This document shows, one piece after another, positions 27,247 to 36,237 of a stretch of DNA of 64,000 nt. Under the pieces are notes generated by a model. It was not told where the DNA came from. It saw only the letters and a list, made by a program, of their open reading frames with translations, and did not search any database. How positions within the stretch are numbered: the stretch's first letter is position 1; each line of letters opens with the position of its first letter. The position numbers were made by a program, and so were the translations under genes. Origin of the DNA: Roseivirga thermotolerans (GTDB lineage Bacteria; Bacteroidota; Bacteroidia; Cytophagales; Cyclobacteriaceae); contig NZ_BNAG01000002.1 in assembly GCF_014653175.1 (NCBI RefSeq), positions 1 through 64,000 of the forward strand, given 5' to 3'.

Positions 27247-27383
27247 AAAAAATACGATAGACTACTTACTTAGGTCGTATGACGTATGTTTCTACGGTCT
27301 ACTATCATTTAGTCTTCGCAAATAGCTGTGAACAGACCGCTTGCGGCCGGGAGAGTTCTATCCGATCTAAGCAAGTAACCCAC
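27247..27383 (-). ncRNA. Candidate structured RNA between the envC-like gene and tatA
   Basis: On the minus strand 27383-27364 pairs with 27276-27257 in a 20-position stem with one mismatch and five or six G-U pairs. Read on the plus strand the same sites are A-C mismatches, so only the minus strand folds well. Inside, a second 10-bp stem (27340-27331 with 27303-27294) carries a smaller hairpin (27324-27320 with 27310-27306) and leaves a large two-sided internal loop that also holds the small hairpin CCGC-AA-GCGG. Six T follow the closing stem at 27252-27247. A CATATTTG box (27390-27383) is one base off the -7 consensus. The shape (closing stem, central bubble, apical stem) recalls 6S RNA, but it is shorter than usual and no sequence match can be claimed. 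It could also be a long attenuator or terminator. Confidence 0.4.
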
Positions 27384-27399
27384 AAATATGATATGCGGC

Positions 27400-28602
27400 T
27401 TAAGGCTTATTATTTTTACGCTGCAACCAGGTTTCGGGGTTAACTGTTCCGTTGGTGGCATTGATGCGGAACTTCATTTCCGACACATTTTCATTGTTGG
27501 TGAGAACTTGCCCTAATACATCTCCTGCCTGCACCTGCTGATCTTTTTTGACGGTTACAGCTTTTAGTTTTGAGTATGAGGTAAAGTAATCGCCATGCTG
27601 GAGTATAACGGTGATTCCCTGACCCGGAATAGACATTACGCCAATTACTTTGCCGGGAAAAACGGCCTTGACGGTTGCATTGCTTGAGGTTTGTATGTCT
27701 ATGCCTTTGTTATTGATTTCTACTCTTTTGAGTGTAGGGTGGGCGTGTAGTCCGTATTTCGAAGAAACAAAGCCTTCATCTACCGGCCAGGGGAGTTTGC
27801 CTCGCTGTTGTTCGAAAGCCGTACTCAGGGCTTTCATGTCTACGTTGGCCAGGGCAGCGGCTCTTCTTTCGGCTTCTATTATATCTTCTATGCGGCTGGT
27901 GAGTTCGCGTTCGGATTCCCGTTGTTTCTCAAGTTCTTTTTTAATGCGGTTCTCTTGCTGCTCCAGTTGGGCGATAAGCTTCTTTTGCTCCAACTGCAAG
28001 CCTTGTAGTTTTTGATTTTCGCTCAACTCATCATTCAAGAGGGCTTGTTTTTGTTCTTTTTGTCGAGCCACCTCAGCTATTTGCTCATTGAGGTTTTGCT
28101 GAACAATCTCAATTTGCCGAACCTGTTTTTTACGCGCATCTCCATATTGCCTTATGTAGCGCATGCGCATGAAAAGCTGGTTGAATGTACTGGAGGAGAA
28201 CAAAAACGTGAGTTGATTAAAGCCGGAACTGGTTTTTTGTGTGGCGTAAATCATTTGGCCGTACTCTTTTTTTAAGGCCTGAAGATCCCTTTCCATAGCA
28301 TTGACAATGCTTTGATTTTCGGCAATTTCAGCATCGAGTAGGTCTACCTCAGAATTAATGGCCTTAATGAGGGAGGCACGCGAAGAGATTTGATTGTTTA
28401 GAGCCTTGAGTCTACCCAAAGAGGTGCTTCTTTTTTCGGTAGTCTGATTTAGTATTTTTTCGTTTTCCTTAATTTTTCGCAGTATCTCTGCTTTCTGTTT
28501 TTCGAGTTTATCACGCTCATTTTGAGCCAATAAGGTATTGCTCCAGCTCAAGGCCAGCACAAAAAACAGGGTAAGTAAAACAGACTTATTGGCGCTTCTC
28601 AT
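27400..28602 (-). CDS. EnvC-like murein hydrolase activator with degenerate LytM domain
   Basis: A 400-residue exported protein: signal peptide to about residue 26 (NTLLAQ), long coiled coils to about 250 (heptad-rich Glu/Lys/Gln), then a C-terminal LytM/M23 domain (about 280-385). The metal ligands of active M23 peptidases are missing: the first motif reads NNKGIDI where H-x3-D is usual, and the last reads YFTSYSKL in place of the HxH pair. That is the state of E. coli EnvC, which does not cut murein but activates amidases for cell separation. The ATG at 28602 is chosen because the longer frame starts at TTG (28647) and puts 15 extra residues before the signal peptide. It overlaps the DUF4292 gene by 17 bases. 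Confidence 0.85.
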   Translation of the reverse strand: MRSANKSVLLTLFFVLALSWSNTLLAQNERDKLEKQKAEILRKIKENEKILNQTTEKRSTSLGRLKALNNQISSRASLIKAINSEVDLLDAEIAENQSIVNAMERDLQALKKEYGQMIYATQKTSSGFNQLTFLFSSSTFNQLFMRMRYIRQYGDARKKQVRQIEIVQQNLNEQIAEVARQKEQKQALLNDELSENQKLQGLQLEQKKLIAQLEQQENRIKKELEKQRESERELTSRIEDIIEAERRAAALANVDMKALSTAFEQQRGKLPWPVDEGFVSSKYGLHAHPTLKRVEINNKGIDIQTSSNATVKAVFPGKVIGVMSIPGQGITVILQHGDYFTSYSKLKAVTVKKDQQVQAGDVLGQVLTNNENVSEMKFRINATNGTVNPETWLQRKNNKP

Positions 28603-29359
28603 ATCGGTCTGGGATATTGAAAGGAAAGCTAAGCGATTCGTCTTCAATTTTCACACGGTTGTGTTCAATGTCAATTTCGGCCTCCTGTTTTTTGCCGTCC
28701 TGATAGTAGGTGAGAATCATAAGGGCTTTGTAAGCAAAAGGCTTGTCTTCTAAGGGTTTGAAGTCGCCATATTTGAGTTCCAGTGTGTTGTCATTTCTAA
28801 GTGTGGTGGCAAACACATTCTCCAGTCTTCTGTTTTTTGAACTTACCATATTGCTAACCCTCAAATCTCTTACGCGCTGAGTGACATAGAAATTGTTGTT
28901 TTTTTCTACAATGTCATCGTTTTTGGAAAGTGGTACGGGTAAATCACCAATAATTATGGCCTGAAAAAGAGAGTAGCTAAACTCAAACTGAAACTGTTCG
29001 CTTAGTTGCTCAAAACTATAGGCATATATGTTTCGGTTTATTCTGTCCAGAATAATCACAGAGTCACGGGTAATTTGCCCTCTAGCCCCCTCAATACCCA
29101 CTCCATTGCTCAGCGTGAACCAAATAAGGCTGTCTCTCTTAATGCGTATGTTGGCGGTAGCTTTGGTTTTATCTTCCTGATTTTTGTACCTGATTTTGGA
29201 GCGGGTAGAAATATATTCGTAGTCAATTTCTTCTATAGTAAGCACCTCTCTGGGTGAAAACTTAAACCCTAAGAATCGTTTGTTACAACTGCTAAAAAGC
29301 ACTAGCATGGCTAGCATGCCCAGATATAATGCCTTTTTAATTGATTTGTCCGCTTGCAA
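28586..29359 (-). CDS. DUF4292 family lipoprotein
   Basis: A 257-residue protein with lipobox LFSSC (Cys25). The body fits DUF4292: the IWFTLSNGVGIEGARGQITRD region near 80-100, RINRNIYAY near 110, and FQAIIIGDLPVP near 136 (partial quotations). The beta-rich pattern resembles LolA/LolB-type lipoprotein carriers, which is an inference. The start seems to be TTG at 29359, inside the end of the TPR gene (23-base overlap); the first in-frame ATG would leave no charged n-region. It lies between the TPR gene and the envC-like gene in an envelope operon. Confidence 0.82.
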   Translation of the reverse strand: MQADKSIKKALYLGMLAMLVLFSSCNKRFLGFKFSPREVLTIEEIDYEYISTRSKIRYKNQEDKTKATANIRIKRDSLIWFTLSNGVGIEGARGQITRDSVIILDRINRNIYAYSFEQLSEQFQFEFSYSLFQAIIIGDLPVPLSKNDDIVEKNNNFYVTQRVRDLRVSNMVSSKNRRLENVFATTLRNDNTLELKYGDFKPLEDKPFAYKALMILTYYQDGKKQEAEIDIEHNRVKIEDESLSFPFNIPDRYEKRQ

Positions 29360-31076
29360 TTTTCTGATCTAATTTTTCTGAACCCCCACCGAGTTCTTTT
29401 GCCATTTTCCAGTACTTGACTGCCAACGCGTTTAACTTGATCTGAAAGTAGGTATCTCCAAACAGTTCAAGAGTAGCGCCATCGTTCAAATCTTCAAATG
29501 TATGAATATAATGTAAGAGTGTAATAAGGGCTTGATTATACTGTCCGTTGGCGTATAACTTTTCGGCCGACTCTTTCACTTTTTTGAGCTCTGCACTTTT
29601 TTCGGATACAGGGGCTGCATTTTTTTCCACCCGGCTGAGGAGTATTTCTCCGTTTTGCTTCAACGCATCGGGGTGAACTTCCTCCAGGCTCACGGCTTCT
29701 TTCAATAGGCTGTCGGCAGTTTCGGTTTGTCCGTTGAGGAAAGCTATTTGGGCTTGTTTGGCCAGTATCTGACTTTTAAGCAAAGTGTTTGCACGAGTCA
29801 TTCGGGTGGCCTGACCAAGTAAGTCGCTGGCTTCATCCAATTCGTTCAGCTCTATTTTAGCGCTGGCCAGATAAATGTAAAAAATGGCCTGATTAGGGAA
29901 TAGGCTTAGCGCTTCTTCAGCATCAATATTGAGTTGCTTCCAGTTTTCGTTTTCGTAGGCGTGGGTTAATACTTTATCCCATACTTTAAAATCGCCCGGC
30001 TTTAAATCTTTGAGTCGCTGATATTTTTCTATGGATTTTGTTCTGAAGAGGGCGCGTTGTGGATCGCTGGTTTGTTCGGCTAGTTTGGTGTAAACGTAGG
30101 CTCCGTTTTCTATAGCCAGAGGTTCATTAGGGTATTGGTTTTCCAGAGCGGTCTGTAAACTGTCTATGAGACCAACCGGAGGTTGGCTGCTATTTTCTAG
30201 TATCAGTTGCCCGAGTAACAGTACTTTATCTGAAAGTGAAGCATTTGGATCGTTAAACGAGCGGGTTAATAGTTGAAACTTGGCGTCCGATTGCCCCTGA
30301 GAAGCATAAAGATCGGAAAGTAGCAGGCGCATAGCGGCATTCATGGATGTTTGATTTTCCAGAAACTGTATGGCTTCCGTTTGTTGGCCTGAGCTACTCA
30401 GTACATTGGCATACTGGTACTTGATGTCCATATCGAGCGGATAGTCTATGACCAACTGCTCCATGAGTGTAATGGCCTCTTTTTCTTTTGAGCTTTGCAT
30501 GAGCATTTCAACCAACTTCATGCTTTGATCCAGCGTTAGGCTTTCCTGTTTGCGGAAGAGTTCTATGGCTTCTCTGGTTTTACCCACGGCCTGAAAAACA
30601 TTAGCCAGCTCCACCAGGTATACCTGATAGTCAGGGGTGTAAGAAGCCATGAGTTCGTAGTAGCGCGCAGCACCTTCGGGGTTTCGGTTTGCTTTTTCCA
30701 GTTCAGCAGCCAATACGTAGTAGTACTTGTTGTTGCTCGACAAGGCAATGGCTTTTTGAATGGCCTCCACACCTTTCTTAGTGTCGTTTTTCGCTAAATA
30801 AATTTCGGCCTTTTTAAACCAGGCAGCGTGGTTTTTTTCATCTACGTCAATGGATTTATCCAGAAAGGCAATGGCTCGCTCATAGTCTTCGAGCAAAAAG
30901 TATTTTTGGGCTTCAATGAGCAAGTATTCTGCATTGGCCTGGTCATACTTGCTGGTCTCTTTTTTAAGCGTACTTTCAACCTGCCAGGCCTTAAGGCTAA
31001 AGGCACTCAAAATCCAGATAAGTGCAAGAAAAAGGAGTTTGTTAATCTGCTTCACAATCTGTTCACGCAACGACAT
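29337..31076 (-). CDS. Tetratricopeptide repeat protein, exported
   Basis: A 579-residue protein with one N-terminal hydrophobic segment (about 13-31) and then TPR-type helical repeats over most of its length, for example AEYLLIEAQKYFLLEDYERAIAFLDKSI in part near 50 and YYVLAAELEKANRNPEGAARYYELMA in part near 118. No catalytic domain. Such proteins serve as scaffolds in the periplasm; here the neighbours (flippase before, DUF4292 lipoprotein and EnvC-like protein after) suggest a role in cell wall or surface polymer assembly. The partner is not known. ATG start, 33 bases after the flippase gene. Confidence 0.85.
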   Translation of the reverse strand: MSLREQIVKQINKLLFLALIWILSAFSLKAWQVESTLKKETSKYDQANAEYLLIEAQKYFLLEDYERAIAFLDKSIDVDEKNHAAWFKKAEIYLAKNDTKKGVEAIQKAIALSSNNKYYYVLAAELEKANRNPEGAARYYELMASYTPDYQVYLVELANVFQAVGKTREAIELFRKQESLTLDQSMKLVEMLMQSSKEKEAITLMEQLVIDYPLDMDIKYQYANVLSSSGQQTEAIQFLENQTSMNAAMRLLLSDLYASQGQSDAKFQLLTRSFNDPNASLSDKVLLLGQLILENSSQPPVGLIDSLQTALENQYPNEPLAIENGAYVYTKLAEQTSDPQRALFRTKSIEKYQRLKDLKPGDFKVWDKVLTHAYENENWKQLNIDAEEALSLFPNQAIFYIYLASAKIELNELDEASDLLGQATRMTRANTLLKSQILAKQAQIAFLNGQTETADSLLKEAVSLEEVHPDALKQNGEILLSRVEKNAAPVSEKSAELKKVKESAEKLYANGQYNQALITLLHYIHTFEDLNDGATLELFGDTYFQIKLNALAVKYWKMAKELGGGSEKLDQKIASGQIN

Positions 31077-31109
31077 TCTTTAGCTGTTGGTTGTAAATAC
31101 TTGATCTAA

Positions 31110-32594
31110 CTACCGTGTAGGATTGCTTACGGTTTTGTAGTTCAACGATTTACCTTCCCTGAGATACATAAATACCGCAAAAATTAGAGTAACAAACAAG
31201 TCTAATCCATACGAAAGCCACCCATTAGTCAATTGAATGAACTCCACACCATAAATTACCCCCATGGCCAGAAGCAGATAGCCGGCCAGTGGTTTGAAAC
31301 GATAGGGGATAGCAAACTCACTTTTGCCTTTTTGGTAGCATAGAAAAGACATTACGGCATAACAAAGCAAGGAAGCAAAGGCGCTTCCGTAGTAACCCAA
31401 TAGCGGAATGAGGAGTACATTGCCTGCGAGGGTAACCACAGCACCAATAAGCGCAAAATAGGTTCCGAAAATGGTTTTGTCCTTTAGCTTAAACCATACG
31501 CTGAGGTTGACATAAATACCATATAATAGTTTGGCTAAAAGCAATACGGGCAATACATAAAGCGCTTGTTTGTATTCGGGCTTGCGCAAAAAAAGATCGC
31601 TAATAAGGTCTATGTTCAAGGCTACGGCCACCATCATAAAGATGTTAAACACTATAAAGTAGTGCATGATTTTAGCAAAAAGAGCGGGTGCTTCGCGGTT
31701 TTCGGCATGGTTGAAGAAAAAGGGTTCGGCAGCATAGCGGAAGGCCTGAATACCCAACATCATAATTACACTGAGTTTTACAGCACTGGAAAAAACACCC
31801 AACTCCGATTCTCCAAGTAACTCAATCATTATCAGGCTATAACCTTGTTCGTTGAAGATGCCACCCAAGCCCATTAGGAAGATGGGAAGGCCATAATTGA
31901 GCATGGGTTTGAAGGTTGGCCAGTGGATTCTCAGCCTTAACGACTTGAACTCTGACCACAAAAAGGGTATGTAGAGTAGATTGGCCATTAAGTTTACCTG
32001 GAAGATGTAGCCAACTCCATAATCGGTTTTATAGAAACTCTCTACAAAGCCTGAAAGAGATGAGAGGTATTTGCCTTGTAGTATATCCGGGAATACAATT
32101 ATGAAAAGAAGGTTGAGCAGAATAGTAATGGTAATCACCCCGGTTTTGATGAGCGCAAATTTTAGTGGTCGTTCTTCCAACCGTAGCTTGGCAAACGGAA
32201 TGGCCACTACCGCATCTATAAAAAGTATAGCGGCCATGTATTGAATGTACTCCGTTTGAATTCCCTTATCGAGCCAGCGGGCTATGCCCGGTGCTCCTAC
32301 ATACAGCAGGCCTGAAAGTAAGCCGGAGACCAGTAAGACTGCCGTAGCCGCATTATGGTATGCCTGGCGCGCATCAATTTTTCGGCTAAAACGAAAAAAG
32401 GCCGTTTCCATACCAAAGGTATAGATTACCAGCCCCAGAGCCAGGTATGTATAAAGATAGGTAACGCTTCCATACTCCTCGGTGACCAAACGGGCGGTCC
32501 ATATAGGTAAAAGCAGGAAGTTGAGCACCCTTCCGAGAATGCTGCTAATGCCATAATAGGCGGTTTGTCCTGCCAGTTTTCTGAGTTGACTCAT
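31110..32594 (-). CDS. Polysaccharide flippase, Wzx/MurJ-like (MOP superfamily)
   Basis: A 494-residue integral membrane protein with about 14 helices. The N-terminus LRKLAGQTAYYGISSILGR and the following LPIWTARLVTEEYGSVTYLYTY segment fit the polysaccharide biosynthesis protein family of the MATE/MOP exporters, which flip lipid-linked sugars across the inner membrane. The exact substrate (O-antigen, exopolysaccharide or lipid II) cannot be decided. It is the first gene of the group flippase-TPR-DUF4292-envC-like. A perfect 14-bp palindrome (32597-32610) lies directly before the ATG. Confidence 0.87.
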   Translation of the reverse strand: MSQLRKLAGQTAYYGISSILGRVLNFLLLPIWTARLVTEEYGSVTYLYTYLALGLVIYTFGMETAFFRFSRKIDARQAYHNAATAVLLVSGLLSGLLYVGAPGIARWLDKGIQTEYIQYMAAILFIDAVVAIPFAKLRLEERPLKFALIKTGVITITILLNLLFIIVFPDILQGKYLSSLSGFVESFYKTDYGVGYIFQVNLMANLLYIPFLWSEFKSLRLRIHWPTFKPMLNYGLPIFLMGLGGIFNEQGYSLIMIELLGESELGVFSSAVKLSVIMMLGIQAFRYAAEPFFFNHAENREAPALFAKIMHYFIVFNIFMMVAVALNIDLISDLFLRKPEYKQALYVLPVLLLAKLLYGIYVNLSVWFKLKDKTIFGTYFALIGAVVTLAGNVLLIPLLGYYGSAFASLLCYAVMSFLCYQKGKSEFAIPYRFKPLAGYLLLAMGVIYGVEFIQLTNGWLSYGLDLFVTLIFAVFMYLREGKSLNYKTVSNPTR

Positions 32595-32596
32595 AG

Positions 32597-32637
32597 AAAG
32601 CCCGGGCTTTTAAGGCCCAACATGTGAGTTGTGTTGG
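32597..32637. repeat. Palindrome and hairpin upstream of the flippase gene
   Basis: AAAGCCCGGGCTTT at 32597-32610 is a perfect 14-bp palindrome three bases before the flippase ATG. Next to it CCAACA (32617-32622) pairs with TGTTGG (32632-32637). They lie between the crotonase stop and the flippase start and could be an operator or part of a terminator of the crotonase transcript. Confidence 0.4.
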
Positions 32638-32696
32638 TCATGTATTTTCACCACCATCACTCAACGTAAAAAAAGCAAAAATGGTGTTGGAATCAG

Positions 32697-33482
32697 TTAC
32701 TCTCCTTTAAAAGTTGCCGGTCGTTTTTCAAGAAATGCAGTGGTGCCTTCTTTGAAATCAGCGGTTTTGGTACAAGCTGCAAAGCTATTGGCCTCGGTCT
32801 GGTAACCATTCTCCTGTTCATTGAAAACGGCATTGACACAGTCTATAACCAAACCAATGGCTATGGGTGCTTTGGAGGCAATTTTGCCCAATATTTCTTC
32901 GCACTTCGCCTTTCCTTCTTCTATGGTGTTTACCACGTGGTTGGCGAGTCCAAGACTTTTGGCCTCTTCGGCACCAATCATATCGGCAGTCATGCAGAGT
33001 TCAAACGCTTTCGCTTTACCAACCAGTTGGGTAAGGCGCTGAGTACCTCCATAGCCCGGAATTATGCCAAGCTTCACTTCGGGCTGTCCAAATTTAGCCG
33101 TAGCTGTGGCTACACGCATGTGGCAAGCCATGGCCAGTTCGCAACCGCCACCAAGGGCAAAACCATTGACCAAAGCAATAACCGGCTTATGACAGTTTTC
33201 TATGGCAGCAAAAACCTCTTGTCCGCTTTCTGCAAATTTTCTGGCATTTACCTCAGAAAGACTGGCTATTTCAGAAATATCGGCTCCTGCCACAAAGGCT
33301 TTGTCTCCTGCACCGGCAATAACCACTCCTCTTATGGAGTTGTCGTCATAAATGGTTTCGAAGGCCAATTTTATTTCGTCAATGGTTTGGGCATTGAGCG
33401 CATTCATTTTGTCGGGCCTGTTAATGGTTAGGTAAACAATGCCCTCTTTATTTTCGAAAAGGATGTTGCTAAAAGCAGTCAT
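32697..33482 (-). CDS. Enoyl-CoA hydratase/isomerase (crotonase family)
   Basis: A 261-residue cytoplasmic crotonase. The oxyanion-hole and catalytic segments are all present: GDKAFVAGADI (about 59-69), the NGFALGGGCELAMACH run with Glu115, and FGQPEVKLGIIPG with Glu135, the two glutamates needed for hydration of enoyl-CoA. The protein therefore looks like a true enoyl-CoA hydratase of fatty acid or 3-hydroxybutyryl-CoA metabolism rather than a general isomerase. It stands alone, between the flippase gene and the divergent icd. Confidence 0.93.
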   Translation of the reverse strand: MTAFSNILFENKEGIVYLTINRPDKMNALNAQTIDEIKLAFETIYDDNSIRGVVIAGAGDKAFVAGADISEIASLSEVNARKFAESGQEVFAAIENCHKPVIALVNGFALGGGCELAMACHMRVATATAKFGQPEVKLGIIPGYGGTQRLTQLVGKAKAFELCMTADMIGAEEAKSLGLANHVVNTIEEGKAKCEEILGKIASKAPIAIGLVIDCVNAVFNEQENGYQTEANSFAACTKTADFKEGTTAFLEKRPATFKGE

Positions 33483-33614
33483 ATTCGTTTGAGCTAGGTG
33501 CCAAAGATAATAGCCATAGGTGGTAAACTAAAACGGCACCATCCATTCCTATAAAAAATGATCTAACAATTGGCAGATTTTGGGGTTTAAATTCCGAAAA
33601 CAAACAATGGTCAC

Positions 33615-33622
33615 TACCTTTG
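33615..33622 (+). promoter_or_regulatory. Candidate -7 promoter box for icd
   Basis: TACCTTTG matches TAnnTTTG and lies 26 bases before the icd ATG (33648). No TTTG at the -33 spacing. Confidence 0.35.
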
Positions 33623-33647
33623 CGGCCGAAAGACTAACCCCAGAAGA

Positions 33648-35099
33648 ATGAGTAAAACAGACAGAATTACAGTTGCCTATGGCGATGGTATTGGTCCTGA
33701 GATTATGGATGCTACCATTCGTATTATGGATGCCGCAGAAGTTGGCCTAACTTACGATGTCATAGAAATTGGAGAACAAGTGTATAAAGCAGGCCATAAG
33801 TCGGGCATAAGCCCTGAGTCTTGGGATATACTGCGTAAAAACCCTGTTTTTCTCAAAGCTCCAATCACTACCCCTCAGGGTGGAGGTTACAAAAGTTTGA
33901 ACGTAACCATTAGAAAATCGCTCGGCCTTTTTTCCAACGTGCGTCCGTTTAGAGCTTACCCGCCTTACGTGCCGTCTCATTTCCCCCACATGGACGTGGT
34001 AATAGTGCGCGAAAACGAGGAAGACTTATATGCCGGTATTGAACACCAGCAAACCAGTGAAGTGGTGCAAACCCTGAAGCTGATTTCTGAACCCGGCTCT
34101 GAAAAAATTATCCGATATGCCTTTGAGTATGCAAGAGCCTATAACCGCAAGAAGGTGACTTGTATGACCAAGGATAATATTATGAAGCATTCCGATGGAT
34201 TGTTCCATAAGGTGTTTAATGAAGTGGCTAAGGAGTACCCTGATATTGCTGCCGATCACTGGATTATAGACATTGGGTCGGCTGTTGTTGCAGCTCGTCC
34301 GGAGTCGCTCGATGTGGTGGTAACCCTCAATTTATATGGCGATGTGATTTCGGATATTGCTGCTGAAGTGGCTGGTTCTGTGGGAATGGCCGGTTCGGCC
34401 AACATTGGTATGAACCATGCCATGTTTGAGGCCATTCACGGCTCGGCTCCTGATATTGCCGGACAAAACATAGCCAACCCATCAGGCCTACTGAATGGAG
34501 CTACCATGATGCTTGTGCAGTTAGGCAAGGCCGATAAAGCCGAGCTTATTCAGAATGCATGGCTCAAGACATTGGAAGATGGTATTCATACCGGTGATAT
34601 CTATCGAGCGCAGCGCAGTGTGGAGCGTGTAGGTACCAAAGAATTTGCCGATGCGGTGATAGAGCGACTAGGCCAGAAACCAACTAAGCTAAAGCCTGTA
34701 CACTACGATGAAAATGTTTCTATTAGTATAGATGTAAAGGAAAAACCGGCTAAGAAGAAAGAGCTTGTTGGGGTAGATGTGTTTATCGACTGGAGGGGCG
34801 AAAACAGAGATGCCAATGAAATAGGCGATAAGCTGCTCAACGAAGCTTCTACCGAGCGCCTAAAGCTAAAGCTTATCTCTAACCGTGGGGTGTTGGTATA
34901 CCCTAATGGTATGCCTGAGACTTTCAAAACCGATCATTGGAGGTGCAGGTTTACCAATCCAAATGGAGAGGTTTTACAAAACTCTGATGTAATTGAACTG
35001 CTCCAAAATGTGCAGAAGGTCGGTTTCGACTTTATTAAGACGGAGCACCTTTATCAGTTTGATGGTGAGCGAGGCTACTCGCTAAGCCAGGGAGAATAA
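33648..35099 (+). CDS. icd: NADP-dependent isocitrate dehydrogenase, Thermus-type long form
   Basis: The enzyme oxidises isocitrate to 2-oxoglutarate in the TCA cycle. The catalytic domain (about 1-335) carries the family motifs: VAYGDGIGPEIMDATIRI near 8, the SLGLFSNVRPFRAY region near 92 with substrate Arg residues, VRENEEDLYAGIEH near 118, and the nucleotide-binding segment with EAIHGSAPDIAGQNIANPSG near 263-283 (partial quotations). A C-terminal extension of about 140 residues, after a Lys-rich linker near 365, marks the long Thermus-type form. Length 483. It has its own promoter-like box and a strong terminator, so it is probably a single-gene transcript. Confidence 0.92.
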   Translation: MSKTDRITVAYGDGIGPEIMDATIRIMDAAEVGLTYDVIEIGEQVYKAGHKSGISPESWDILRKNPVFLKAPITTPQGGGYKSLNVTIRKSLGLFSNVRPFRAYPPYVPSHFPHMDVVIVRENEEDLYAGIEHQQTSEVVQTLKLISEPGSEKIIRYAFEYARAYNRKKVTCMTKDNIMKHSDGLFHKVFNEVAKEYPDIAADHWIIDIGSAVVAARPESLDVVVTLNLYGDVISDIAAEVAGSVGMAGSANIGMNHAMFEAIHGSAPDIAGQNIANPSGLLNGATMMLVQLGKADKAELIQNAWLKTLEDGIHTGDIYRAQRSVERVGTKEFADAVIERLGQKPTKLKPVHYDENVSISIDVKEKPAKKKELVGVDVFIDWRGENRDANEIGDKLLNEASTERLKLKLISNRGVLVYPNGMPETFKTDHWRCRFTNPNGEVLQNSDVIELLQNVQKVGFDFIKTEHLYQFDGERGYSLSQGE

Positions 35100-35120
35100 T
35101 TGAAACGAATGTCTGGAGAA

Positions 35121-35154
35121 AACACGCTGGTCTGCTGGGCTAGCGTGTTTTTTT
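35121..35154 (+). terminator. Rho-independent terminator of icd
   Basis: AACACGCT (35121-35128) pairs perfectly with AGCGTGTT (35142-35149), extended by one G-C and one G-U, with seven T at 35148-35154. The T tract touches the stop codon of the convergent cyclase gene. Confidence 0.9.
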
Positions 35155-36217
35155 ATGATGCAGGCTCTACGGCATAAATAGCCACCGCCTCTTCCTTACC
35201 CTTTAGGGGCATTTCTCCCATAAAATGAAAAACGAATTTCCTACCAAGAATTCGGTCTTTGAGATGTTGAGAAACCAGAAGCGGTTTCTCCAGCTCATTG
35301 CATTTGGCCTGAATACGAGCGGCTGTGTTGAGCGTGTCTCCGTGGTAAGCTATTTCTCTTTTGTATTTGCCCACTTCGGTGGTGGTAACTTTGCCCAGAT
35401 TTACACCGGCTTTAAAAAACGGCACAATGCCATAGGCTTTTTCATAATGCTCTTTGCGCAATTCTATTTGGTGTTGAAAAGCATAAAAAGCTTTAAGGCA
35501 GTTGTTGTTTCGAATGCCGGCAGGGGTTGGCCAGGTGAGTATGGCCTCATCGCCCACGTATTGATAAATTTCGGCCTCATAGGCCAATACCACTCCTAAG
35601 TCGTAAAAGCAGTCCTGGATCAGGTTGCTATAGGTAATGTGGCCAAGTTTTTCAGCAAGCTGGGTAGAAGATTGCAGATCCAGAAACATAAATATACGCT
35701 CTTCTTCATGCGGTTCGTAGAATTCGCCCATCAGTAACTTGGTGAGGTTGCCTTCGCCCAACATTAAATTAACCTGTCGTAAAACCAACATAAACAGATC
35801 GAAAACAATGATGTAAAGATACACCACGCCACTACCGGCATCGGTAGCAAACTCCCACAGACCAATCTCAAATTTTAGAATATGTACAGACATTAAGTAG
35901 GCCACAAATATCATGGCGACTACAAAAGCCAATAGGTATACCCCCTTGATTATAAGGAGTTTTTTAATGGAGGTCTGCCGATAGATTTTTTCTTCCAGCA
36001 GAAACTGAAAGTAGCCTGAGATCATACCAAAGAAGCCTCCCAGTAGTCCGGCAAAGAAAATAGCTACGTCCAGGCTGGGGTTAAAGCGACTTACCTCTAC
36101 AGTGCCCACACTCCTGATAAAAACCAAAAATATAAGGCCTGCCATCCATCCCAGTGTATACTGGCGAATGATGGTCTTCTTTCGGTTGCGGAGTGGCTTG
36201 GAAAATTGCACGTTCAA
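35153..36217 (-). CDS. Membrane-bound class III adenylate/guanylate cyclase
   Basis: A 354-residue protein with about four N-terminal membrane helices (about 22-38, 50-74, 86-112, 127-150) and a C-terminal class III cyclase domain from about 174. Metal-binding Asp180 (FMFLDLQSST) and Asp223 (QYVGDEAILTW) and the transition-state pair Asn297 and Arg301 (GDTLNTAARIQ) are all present, so it should be active. Whether it makes cAMP or cGMP is not clear. The longest start is TTG at 36217; it lies in a TAGCTTTG promoter-like box, so GTG at 36211 or ATG at 36145 are possible. No receptor domain besides the membrane part is seen, so the helices themselves may sense the signal. Confidence 0.85.
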   Translation of the reverse strand: MNVQFSKPLRNRKKTIIRQYTLGWMAGLIFLVFIRSVGTVEVSRFNPSLDVAIFFAGLLGGFFGMISGYFQFLLEEKIYRQTSIKKLLIIKGVYLLAFVVAMIFVAYLMSVHILKFEIGLWEFATDAGSGVVYLYIIVFDLFMLVLRQVNLMLGEGNLTKLLMGEFYEPHEEERIFMFLDLQSSTQLAEKLGHITYSNLIQDCFYDLGVVLAYEAEIYQYVGDEAILTWPTPAGIRNNNCLKAFYAFQHQIELRKEHYEKAYGIVPFFKAGVNLGKVTTTEVGKYKREIAYHGDTLNTAARIQAKCNELEKPLLVSQHLKDRILGRKFVFHFMGEMPLKGKEEAVAIYAVEPAS

Positions 36218-36237
36218 AGCTAGTAAGATTGGGCAGT

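Noticed and set aside
27247-27383. tmRNA or tRNA at the envC-tatA spacer
   Set aside because: No CCA end, no T-loop GTTCGA pattern and no tag reading frame; a 6S-like or cis-acting fold is more plausible.
32937-33431. 164-residue open frame on the plus strand
   Set aside because: It is antisense to the crotonase gene, whose catalytic motifs are complete; the frame has no family-like features.
35225-35599. 124-residue plus-strand frame inside the cyclase gene
   Set aside because: It is antisense to the catalytic domain with all active-site residues.
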